A stretch of DNA of 11,668 bases, taken from positions 1 to 11,668 of the forward strand of contig DASVCA010000133.1 of NCBI GenBank assembly GCA_036381835.1, in the 5' to 3' direction. Made by a program: the position numbers and the translations under genes. Shown in pieces: positions 6,172-11,668 of the stretch (the first letter of the stretch is position 1; every line of letters begins with the position of its first letter). Below the pieces are notes generated by a model, which worked only from the letters and a program-made list of their open reading frames with translations, searched no databases and was not told the origin of the DNA. Source of the stretch: DASULK01 sp036381835. Lineage in GTDB: Bacteria > Actinomycetota > Actinomycetes > Mycobacteriales > Micromonosporaceae.

Positions 6172-6564
6172 GTGCTGGGGTCCGCGCAACGGCTACGACG
6201 GAGCAGCGAATTCTCGACGGCGGTCCGGCGCGGCCGCCGGGCCGGCCGCGGAGCCGTCGTCGTTCACCTTGCCCAGCCGACCGAATCGTCCGACACCCCG
6301 GCACCGGCCGATGAAGCCGCCCCGCCGGCGCGTGCCGGCTTCATCGTTTCTCGGACCGTCGGCTCAGCGGTGACCCGTAATCGGGTCCGCCGCAGATTGC
6401 GACACCTGGTTCGTGGGCGTCTGACCGACCTGCCTCCCGGCACCCTGCTGGTCGTCCGTGCCCTGCCCGGCGCGGCCGAGCGGCCGTACGCCCGGCTCGC
6501 CGCCGATCTGGATGCTGCTCTCGCCGCCGTCCGTGCCTCCGGTAAGCCGTCGAGGCGGACGTGA
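6172..6564 (+). CDS. rnpA: Ribonuclease P protein component
   Basis: A 130-residue basic protein that joins the RnpB RNA to form RNase P, which trims the 5' leaders of tRNA precursors. The hallmark RNR segment, RNRVRRRLRHL, starts at residue 69, and the family features VVVHL (29-33), GFIVSRTVGSAVTRN (56-70) and LLVVRALP are in order. Between VVVHL and GFIVS lies a Pro/Ala/acidic linker (residues about 35-54, PTESSDTPAPADEAAPPAR) that makes the protein a little longer than the usual 110-120 residues. The DNA encoding that linker forms an 11-bp inverted repeat (6309-6346). The start is GTG at 6172 with only a weak ribosome binding site (TTGGA, 6 nt away). The gene overlaps yidD by 4 nt (GTGA) if yidD starts at 6561. 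Confidence 0.95.
   Translation: MLGSAQRLRRSSEFSTAVRRGRRAGRGAVVVHLAQPTESSDTPAPADEAAPPARAGFIVSRTVGSAVTRNRVRRRLRHLVRGRLTDLPPGTLLVVRALPGAAERPYARLAADLDAALAAVRASGKPSRRT
6309..6346 (+). repeat. 11-bp inverted repeat inside rnpA
   Basis: CGATGAAGCCG at 6309-6319 and its exact complement CGGCTTCATCG at 6336-6346 flank a 16-nt GC-rich loop. The hairpin sits at the variable linker of RnpA. No T-run follows, so it does not look like a terminator. Confidence 0.7.
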
Positions 6565-6848
6565 TGAGCGAGCACACCTCCGCGACGTTCGCCGCTCGGA
6601 TCCTCGCGGCACCCATCATCGCGTACCGTCGGTGGGTGAGTCCGGCGCTGCCGGCCCGCTGTCGGTTCTACCCGTCGTGTAGCGCGTACGCGCTCGAGGC
6701 GATCGCCAAGCACGGGGCTCCTCGCGGCTCACTGCTGGCGATCCGACGACTGCTGCGCTGCCAACCCTTCCACCCAGGTGGGTACGACCCGGTGCCGGAG
6801 CCGGGTCGCCGCCATGCCGATGTGACTGGAGCCCGAAGTGAGTCTTGA
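6561..6848 (+). CDS. yidD: Membrane protein insertion efficiency factor YidD
   Basis: A 95-residue member of the YidD family, small cysteine-bearing proteins that lie along the inner membrane face and help YidC-dependent insertion. The core is IIAYRRWVSPALPARCRFYPSCSAYALEAIAKHG, with the conserved Cys residues of CRFYPSCS, followed by RLLRCQPFHPGGYDPVPEP; all are family signatures. The first 20 residues form an amphipathic or hydrophobic helix. Two starts are possible: GTG at 6561 (4-nt overlap with rnpA) and ATG at 6564. A GAGG at 6552-6555 is 5 nt from the GTG and 8 nt from the ATG, so both are feasible and the protein differs by one residue. The 3' end overlaps yidC by 11 nt. The rnpA-yidD-yidC order is widely conserved. 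Confidence 0.93.
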   Translation: MMSEHTSATFAARILAAPIIAYRRWVSPALPARCRFYPSCSAYALEAIAKHGAPRGSLLAIRRLLRCQPFHPGGYDPVPEPGRRHADVTGARSES

Positions 6849-7809
6849 CTGGATCTACTGGGCCATCTCGTGGATCCTGCTGTCTTGGCACTCCGTCTGG
6901 GAGGCGGCCGGAGTCCCGTCCGGCGTTGCGCTCGGCACGAACTGGACGTGGATCCTGGCGATCGTGTTCGTGGTGGTCACCGTTCGGGTGATCCTGTTCC
7001 CGGTCTTCGTCAAACAGATCAAGTCGCAGCGGGCGATGCAGGCTCTGCAGCCGAAGGTGAAGGAGCTGCAGGAGAAGCACAAGGGTGACCGCGAGACGCT
7101 GCAGATGGAGCTGATGAAGCTCTACAAGGAGGAGAAGGCCAACCCGTTGATGGGTTGCCTCCCGCTGTTCCTGCAGCTTCCGGTCTTCCTCGGCCTCTTC
7201 CACGTGTTGCGGCGACTGGACCCGTGGCAGACCGAGAACACCACGCTGTACGGCTGGACCCAGGCGGAATGGGACAGCGCGGTGGTGGCGAAGCTGTTCG
7301 GGGCGCCGATCGCGGCGACGTTCAGCTCGGGCGTCGATGAGCTGGCCGGGATGGGTGCGAGCGGCACGACGGTGAAGATCGTGGCGGGCGTCCTGGTGCT
7401 GCTGATGATGACCACCACCTACCTGACCAGCCGGCAGATGATCCTGAAGACCGGTTGGGCAGAGGACCCGCAGCAGCGCATGGTCCAGAAGCTCATGCTC
7501 TACGGAATCCCGCTGTCGTTGTTGGTCTCCGGGGCGCTCTTCCCAATCGGCGTGATCATCTACTGGGTGGTCAACAACCTGGTCTCGCTCGGCCAGCAGC
7601 AGTGGGTGCTGCGCAAGTTCCCGCCGCCAACTGTCGGCGGTGCCACGTCGGGAGCGTTGGTCGGCAAGTCGGCGCAGCCGGTGTGGGGTGCGGGTCGCAA
7701 GGGCGAGCAGCAGGCGAAGCCGGTGGTCGACGCAAGGGCGCTCGCCCCGCGCCCGGGTGCCAAGCCGGTCAACCCGAAGAAGGGGCGTCCCGCCAAGCGC
7801 AAGGGCTGA
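6838..7809 (+). CDS. yidC: Membrane protein insertase YidC (Oxa1 family)
   Basis: A 323-residue integral membrane insertase that places proteins in the cytoplasmic membrane, alone or with SecYEG. It is the short Gram-positive-type form without the large periplasmic domain of E. coli YidC. Hydrophobic segments lie near residues 5-17, 37-57, 102-120, 180-198 and 222-250. The conserved groove arginine is Arg50 in VVTVRVILFPVFVKQ. A charged cytoplasmic hairpin rich in K and E follows at about 60-98, then NPLMGCLPLFLQLPVFLGLF, a strong family signature. The last 50 residues are a basic tail (KKGRPAKRKG) that may contact ribosomes. No lipobox cysteine is seen near the N-terminus. The GTG at 6838 has GGAG 6 nt upstream and lies inside the end of yidD. 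Confidence 0.96.
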   Translation: MSLDWIYWAISWILLSWHSVWEAAGVPSGVALGTNWTWILAIVFVVVTVRVILFPVFVKQIKSQRAMQALQPKVKELQEKHKGDRETLQMELMKLYKEEKANPLMGCLPLFLQLPVFLGLFHVLRRLDPWQTENTTLYGWTQAEWDSAVVAKLFGAPIAATFSSGVDELAGMGASGTTVKIVAGVLVLLMMTTTYLTSRQMILKTGWAEDPQQRMVQKLMLYGIPLSLLVSGALFPIGVIIYWVVNNLVSLGQQQWVLRKFPPPTVGGATSGALVGKSAQPVWGAGRKGEQQAKPVVDARALAPRPGAKPVNPKKGRPAKRKG

Positions 7810-7920
7810 TCGCCCTGGGCGGGCGCCGCGGTGTCGACCCCTCCGGTGTCCAGCCGCTGCGGGACGACCCGCCGATAGACGTGCCCGTGGACGGATCTCT
7901 CGCCGGCTGCGGGAAACCAG

Positions 7921-7938
7921 CGGACCGGCACCGGTCCG
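7921..7938. repeat. Short palindrome before jag
   Basis: CGGACCGG and CCGGTCCG (8-bp arms) flank a CA dinucleotide in the 153-bp yidC-jag gap, ending 13 bp before the jag ribosome binding site. It has no T-run, so it is unlikely to be an intrinsic terminator. It could be a minor RNA hairpin or chance in GC-rich DNA. Nothing else is visible in this gap. Confidence 0.45.
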
Positions 7939-7962
7939 GCCGAGTGAGTACGGAGTGACACC

Positions 7963-8532
7963 GTGACCGAGACCAGCATGTCAGGCGGACAGCCTCTGGA
8001 GGAGGAGACCGACCCCACTGCGGCGGTGCTGCAAGAACACGCCGAGGAGGAGCAGGCGGCAGCGGGCGGGGAGACGGATCTGTTCCGCCAGTGTGAGATC
8101 GCCGCCGACTACATCGAAGGCCTCCTGGACATCCTCGACTACGACGGTGACATCGACGAGTTGGTGACCGGCGGTCGACCGGTGGTCGAGGTGGTCGGTG
8201 GTCGGCTGCAGAATCTCGTCGGCCAGCGGGGTAGCACGTTGGAGGCGTTGCAGGAGTTGACCCGCCTCGCGGTCTTTCGGCAGACCGGGGAACCCACCCG
8301 GCTGATGCTCGACATCGGCGGGTATCGGGCCAACCGCCGCAAGGAGTTGACCGCGGTCGCCAAGAACGCGGTGGAGAAGGTCAGAGAGTACGGCGAACCG
8401 GTTCGGCTCGAACCGATGACGGCGTTCGAGCGCAAGTGCGTGCATGACGTGGTCAACGCCATCGACGGGGTGGTCAGCGAGTCGGAGGGGGTCGAACCCA
8501 ATCGGTGCGTCATCGTCCGGCCCGCCGACTGA
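7963..8532 (+). CDS. jag: Jag/KhpB RNA-binding protein (KH and R3H domains)
   Basis: A 189-residue protein of the SpoIIIJ-associated (Jag, also called KhpB) family, RNA-binding proteins usually encoded next to yidC. After an acidic, disordered-looking N-terminus (residues 1-45, rich in E, A and G) comes a KH-like domain with the GxxG loop in VGQRGSTL. A C-terminal R3H domain follows, its motif being the R and H of FERKCVHDVVNAI. The separate Jag_N domain found in firmicute homologues is absent, as is common in actinobacteria. The start is GTG at 7963 with GGAG 7 nt upstream; an in-frame ATG at 7978 is a less well-supported alternative. rsmG begins 7 nt after the stop. Confidence 0.92.
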   Translation: MTETSMSGGQPLEEETDPTAAVLQEHAEEEQAAAGGETDLFRQCEIAADYIEGLLDILDYDGDIDELVTGGRPVVEVVGGRLQNLVGQRGSTLEALQELTRLAVFRQTGEPTRLMLDIGGYRANRRKELTAVAKNAVEKVREYGEPVRLEPMTAFERKCVHDVVNAIDGVVSESEGVEPNRCVIVRPAD

Positions 8533-8539
8533 GCATCCG

Positions 8540-9274
8540 ATGACTTCGGTCGACGACGCCGTGTCCGCTGGCGGTACACCCGATCCAGCACCGCCGGCGG
8601 AGCTGGCCGACGCGGCGAAGGCGTTGTTCGGTGAGCGACTCGACCTCGCGGTGGAGTACGCGGGGATTCTGGCGACAGACGGGGTCACGCGGGGCCTCAT
8701 CGGGCCGCGCGAGGTGTCCCGGATCTGGGACCGGCACCTACTCAACTGTGCGGTGGTCGCCGAGCTCGTTCCGTCCGAGGCTGCCGTGCTCGACGTGGGA
8801 TCGGGTGCCGGTCTGCCGGGCGTCGTCCTCGCCCTGGCCCGGCCCGATCTCACGGTCACTCTGATCGAACCGATGGCCCGGCGGGTCGCGTTCCTCACCG
8901 AGGTCGTGGAGCGGCTCGGGCTCGGCCACTCGGTATCGGTCGTCCGAGCCCGCGCCGAGGAGCCCGCCGCCCGCGACCTGCCACCGGCGCCGGTCGTGAC
9001 CGCTCGTGCGCTGGCGCCCCTGGACCGGCTGGCCAGATGGTGTCTTCCGCTGACCGCTCCGGGTGGACGGATCCTCGCGCTCAAGGGGGCGACCGCCGGT
9101 GAAGAGGTAGCGGAGCACGGCGTGCTGATCGAACGGCTGGGTGGCAGCACTCCCGTGATCCGACACTGCGGCGTGGGACTGGTCGACCCACCCACCACAG
9201 TGGTGGAGATCCTCCGCGTACGGGTGGTCGAGGTCGAGAAGTCACCGCCAAAGGCCCGCCGCCGGGCCGGTTGA
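8540..9274 (+). CDS. rsmG: 16S rRNA (guanine-N7) methyltransferase RsmG (GidB)
   Basis: A 244-residue S-adenosylmethionine-dependent enzyme that methylates N7 of one guanine (G527 in E. coli numbering) of 16S rRNA; its loss gives low-level streptomycin resistance in several bacteria. The SAM-binding motif LDVGSGAGLPG is at residues 84-94, preceded by the family segment IWDRHLLNC (62-70) and followed by the acidic loop LIEPMARRVAFL. ALKG near residue 180 is also conserved. The ATG at 8540 is chosen: it lies 7 nt after the jag stop, although no clear ribosome binding site precedes it, so translational coupling to jag is likely. The frame is open 32 codons further upstream within jag, which is a shadow. 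The gene is last in its cluster; a strong terminator starts 24 bp after it. Confidence 0.95.
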   Translation: MTSVDDAVSAGGTPDPAPPAELADAAKALFGERLDLAVEYAGILATDGVTRGLIGPREVSRIWDRHLLNCAVVAELVPSEAAVLDVGSGAGLPGVVLALARPDLTVTLIEPMARRVAFLTEVVERLGLGHSVSVVRARAEEPAARDLPPAPVVTARALAPLDRLARWCLPLTAPGGRILALKGATAGEEVAEHGVLIERLGGSTPVIRHCGVGLVDPPTTVVEILRVRVVEVEKSPPKARRRAG

Positions 9275-9297
9275 CGGTCGCGATAGGAGCGTACGGC

Positions 9298-9346
9298 TAC
9301 GGCAAGCCGCCCCGTGGAAAACCACGGGGCGGCTTGCCGTATTTTT
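9298..9346 (+). terminator. Intrinsic terminator with perfect 20-bp stem after rsmG
   Basis: Arms 9298-9317 and 9322-9341 pair at all 20 positions around an AAAA loop, and five Ts follow at 9342-9346 on the plus strand. The minus strand has no T-run on the far side, so it works in the rsmG direction. It ends the rpmH-rsmG cluster and separates it from parAB. Confidence 0.95.
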
Positions 9347-9526
9347 CGATGTCTGCATCTCTTTGTGACCGTGGTGAACGGCTCAACCGTCCGGACATCC
9401 GTGGCGGCGCTCCCCGGTTCCGCCGTAGGCTGACCGCGCGTCGATAGTGCGGACCGCGGCGGGGCGGGTTAAGTTCGCCAGACCCGATCCATCGTCGCAC
9501 CGCGCGCGTCGCCCAAAGGCGCGGAC
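9347..9526. other. Terminator-parA spacer, probable parA promoter zone
   Basis: About 180 bp between the rsmG terminator and parA. It contains no supportable gene. Since the terminator blocks read-through, a parAB promoter should lie here; TAAGTT at 9470-9475 and TAGGCT at 9426-9431 fit TANNNT, but neither has a good -35 hexamer, so none is called. Confidence 0.5.
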
Positions 9527-10636
9527 GTGAGCGCCGGCGGTACCAGGCCATTCGATGCGGGCAGGGACGACACGGTGCATGACAACGACAGGTACGGTGA
9601 ACCGCGGATGAGGCATGGCGGCTACCACACCGAAGAGGTCGATGTTTCACGTGAAACCGATTTCGGCGGCAGTGTGGAACTCGAGGTGCACCCGGCGATC
9701 CCGGCGGCGGACGACCCCGCACCCGGTTCCTATGTTTCACGTGAAACCGACCTGATTGCCGAGGACGATCCGCCGTTGGCGCTGGAGGCGAGACGAGCCG
9801 TGCAGATCCTGAACCCGAGCGGGGAGGTGACCATGCCTCGACCCGAGCGGACTCGGATCATGTGCGTGGCTAACCAGAAGGGTGGCGTGGGTAAGACGAC
9901 GACCACGGTGAACCTCGCGGTCGCACTCGCGCTGCACGGCAACCGGGTCCTCGTGGTCGATCTGGACCCACAGGGCAATGCCTCGACCGGGCTGAATGTG
10001 CCGCATCACAGCGGCGTGCCGGACATCTACGACTGCTTGATCAACGGGCTCGCGCTAGCCGAGGTGGCACAGGAGGTGGAGGGCATCCCCAGCCTCTGGT
10101 GCGCTCCCGCCACGATCGACCTCGCCGGTGCCGAGATCGAGTTGGTGTCGATGGTCGCCCGAGAGTCCCGGCTGGCGCGGGCGATCGCCGGCTTCCCGGT
10201 CGAACTCGACTACATCTTCATCGACTGCCCGCCCTCGCTGGGGCTGCTGACCGTCAACGCCCTCGTGGCCGCACGGGAGGTGCTGATACCCATCCAGTGC
10301 GAGTACTACGCACTTGAGGGACTCAATCAGTTGCTCACCAACATCAACCTGGTGCAGCAGCACCTGAATCCCGCGCTCACGGTGTCGACGATCCTGCTGA
10401 CCATGTACGACCGGCGCACGAGGCTGGCGGATGCCGTGGAGCAGGATGTGCGCAACCACTTCGGCGACAAGGTGCTGCGTACGGTGATCCCACGGAACGT
10501 GCGGGTTTCCGAGGCACCGAGCTACGGCCAGTCCGTGCTGACCTACGATCCGGGATCGCGAGGTGCCACCAGCTACTTCGAAGCGGCACAGGAGATCGCA
10601 GAGCGCGGTGCCCCAGCGGTGGCACAGCACAGGTGA
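9527..10636 (+). CDS. parA: Chromosome partitioning ATPase ParA (Soj family)
   Basis: A 369-residue ParA if it starts at GTG 9527. ParA is a Walker-type ATPase that binds DNA nonspecifically and moves ParB-parS complexes so that new origins separate. The deviant Walker A KGGVGKT is at 118-124, VDLDPQG at 144-150, and YIFIDCPPSLGLLTVNAL is the Walker B region. The first 110 residues are an extension over the 250-residue Soj core. It contains VSRETD twice (40-45 and 70-75), each encoded by a parS site, and an amphipathic segment, PLALEARRAVQIL (83-95), that resembles other actinobacterial ParA N-termini. Starts are uncertain: GTG 9527 has AAAGG 7 nt away; GTG 9575 (353 residues) has GGGA 7 nt away; ATG 9833 (267 residues) has a near-consensus GGGGAGGTGA, but would leave out the conserved N-terminal segment. 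parB follows after 37 nt. Confidence 0.93.
   Translation: MSAGGTRPFDAGRDDTVHDNDRYGEPRMRHGGYHTEEVDVSRETDFGGSVELEVHPAIPAADDPAPGSYVSRETDLIAEDDPPLALEARRAVQILNPSGEVTMPRPERTRIMCVANQKGGVGKTTTTVNLAVALALHGNRVLVVDLDPQGNASTGLNVPHHSGVPDIYDCLINGLALAEVAQEVEGIPSLWCAPATIDLAGAEIELVSMVARESRLARAIAGFPVELDYIFIDCPPSLGLLTVNALVAAREVLIPIQCEYYALEGLNQLLTNINLVQQHLNPALTVSTILLTMYDRRTRLADAVEQDVRNHFGDKVLRTVIPRNVRVSEAPSYGQSVLTYDPGSRGATSYFEAAQEIAERGAPAVAQHR
9643..9658. promoter_or_regulatory. parS: parS site 1 (within parA)
   Basis: TGTTTCACGTGAAACC matches the bacterial parS consensus TGTTTCACGTGAAACA at 15 of 16 bases. The 14-bp core 9644-9657 is a perfect palindrome. It is the ParB loading site and is read in-frame as VSRET in ParA. 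Confidence 0.95.
9733..9748. promoter_or_regulatory. parS: parS site 2 (within parA)
   Basis: The same 16-bp sequence as site 1, exactly 90 bp (30 codons) downstream and again read as VSRET. The bases around the two sites differ, apart from the GA that follows each one. Confidence 0.95.
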
Positions 10637-10673
10637 GCCGAGGCAATACCGTAACCAGACCGGGAGGCAGTGC

Positions 10674-11651
10674 ATGAAGAACCGTCCGCGGGGCGGCTTG
10701 GGACGGGGCCTCGGGGCCTTGATCCCGACCACGCCGACGCAATCGGCGGGTGCAGCGGCAGCGAATGGCGAGAACACCGGTGCGGCAGCGGCGGCGTCGG
10801 GCGGCAGTATCGCACCGAATCTGACACCGGTACCCGGTGCCCGCTTCGCGGAGATCCCGGTAACGTCGATCACTCCGAACCCGAAGCAGCCTCGGCAGAT
10901 CTTCGACGACGAAGCGCTCGAGGAACTCAAGACCTCCATTCGCGAGGTCGGCTTCCTCCAACCGATTGTGGTTCGCCCGATCGAGCCCGGACGCTACGAG
11001 CTCGTGATGGGCGAGCGTCGGTGGCGGGCCGCGCAGGCGCTCGGTCGGGAGCTGATTCCGGCGATCGTGCGGGAGACGCGCGATGACGCCATGTTGCGTG
11101 ACGCGCTGCTGGAGAACATCCACCGAGCGAATCTGAATCCGCTGGAAGAGGCAGCCGCCTACCAGCAGCTGTTGGAGGAGTTCGGGACCACGCACGAGGA
11201 GCTGGCTAGGCGGATCGGCCGTAGTCGGCCGCAGATCACGAACACCATCCGGCTGCTCAACCTGCCTCCGGCGGTGCAGCGGCGGGTGGCCGCCGGTGTC
11301 CTGTCGGCCGGCCACGCCCGTGCCCTGCTCTCCCTAGAGGACCCACAGGCACAGGAGGATTTGGCGAATCGCATCGTGGCCGAGGGGCTGTCCGTGCGTG
11401 CCACCGAAGAGGCGGTGGCGTTGGCCCTCGCCGACGGGCCGACGCAGAAGCCGGTAGGCAAGCGCCGCCCGAAGCCCCACGCCCCTGGGCTGGAGGACCT
11501 GGCGGAGCGGTTGTCCGATCGGTTCGACACCCGCGTGAAGGTTGACATCGGGCGCAGCAAAGGCAAGATCACAATCGAGTTCGCAACGGTGGACGACCTG
11601 GAGCGGATCGTCGGCATCATCGGCTTGGACGACCCACGTCTGCAGGATTAG
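10674..11651 (+). CDS. parB: Chromosome partitioning protein ParB (CTP-dependent clamp)
   Basis: A 325-residue ParB, the protein that loads at parS and spreads along DNA as a CTP-switched clamp, and that stimulates ParA. The N-terminal ParA-contact motif GGLGRGLGALIP is at residues 7-18. A low-complexity Ala/Gly/Ser linker occupies 24-46. The CTP-binding domain includes the GERRWRA motif at 113-119 and ENIHRANLNPLEEA at 148-161. The helix-turn-helix that reads parS is at about 173-197 (THEELARRIGRSRPQITNTI). A C-terminal dimerisation region follows, ending at TAG. The ATG at 10674 has GGGAGG 6 nt upstream; an open frame extends 37 codons further upstream but overlaps parA and lacks family similarity. 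It forms a two-gene operon with parA. Confidence 0.96.
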   Translation: MKNRPRGGLGRGLGALIPTTPTQSAGAAAANGENTGAAAAASGGSIAPNLTPVPGARFAEIPVTSITPNPKQPRQIFDDEALEELKTSIREVGFLQPIVVRPIEPGRYELVMGERRWRAAQALGRELIPAIVRETRDDAMLRDALLENIHRANLNPLEEAAAYQQLLEEFGTTHEELARRIGRSRPQITNTIRLLNLPPAVQRRVAAGVLSAGHARALLSLEDPQAQEDLANRIVAEGLSVRATEEAVALALADGPTQKPVGKRRPKPHAPGLEDLAERLSDRFDTRVKVDIGRSKGKITIEFATVDDLERIVGIIGLDDPRLQD

Positions 11652-11668
11652 TCGGTGGCGTGTCGGGG

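Noticed and set aside
7981..9198. 405-codon minus-strand open frame across jag and rsmG
   Set aside because: Spans two well-supported opposite-strand genes and has the Ser/Thr/Arg-rich composition of a shadow frame.
9297..9740. 147-codon minus-strand open frame over the terminator and the start of parA
   Set aside because: It starts within a parS palindrome and reads through the terminator stem; no protein-family resemblance.

Overview
The window is a bacterial chromosome replication-origin locus (dnaA-oriC-dnaN) together with its partition genes. The very high GC content, frequent GTG starts, the gene order dnaN-gnd-recF-DUF721, the actinobacterial DnaA boxes (TTGTCCACA next to TTATCCACA) and the ParA N-terminus all point to an actinomycete. 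Family Micromonosporaceae (Micromonospora/Salinispora type) is my best guess; it rests on remembered protein resemblance, not on a search.

Layout. On the minus strand, reading leftward from the origin, lie dnaN (3217-2084), gnd (2058-1186), recF (1168-38) and the first 16 codons of a DUF721/DciA-like gene cut off by the window edge (48-1). The spacing is tight (25 nt, 17 nt, then an 11-nt overlap), so this looks like one operon. oriC fills 3218-3843. It has an AT-rich stretch with TAG triplets on the dnaN side, then about 360 bp of DnaA boxes centred on a perfect 36-bp palindrome. dnaA (5460-3844, minus) reads toward the origin and has two DnaA boxes in its upstream region. The 537-bp dnaA-rpmH spacer holds divergent control sequences.

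On the plus strand run rpmH, rnpA, yidD, yidC, khpB/jag and rsmG: ribosomal protein L34, RNase P protein, the membrane-insertion pair, an RNA-binding protein and a 16S rRNA methyltransferase. This cluster ends at a textbook intrinsic terminator with a perfect 20-bp stem (9298-9346). Then come parA and parB. Two parS sites lie inside the 5' coding part of parA, exactly 90 bp apart and in the same reading frame.

How it works together. DnaA binds the box cluster and opens the AT-rich side. The clamp (DnaN) and RecF act at forks. ParB loads at parS, and ParA moves the new origins apart. The rpmH-rsmG genes are conserved origin neighbours with roles in translation, RNA and membrane-protein assembly. 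No mobile element, CRISPR array, tRNA or rRNA is visible. The interesting material lies in the non-coding and dual-use DNA: the candidate DnaA-trio unwinding element, the 36-bp palindrome made of two opposed DnaA boxes, the coding-embedded parS pair, a possible second start in parA, and repeat structure upstream of dnaA.
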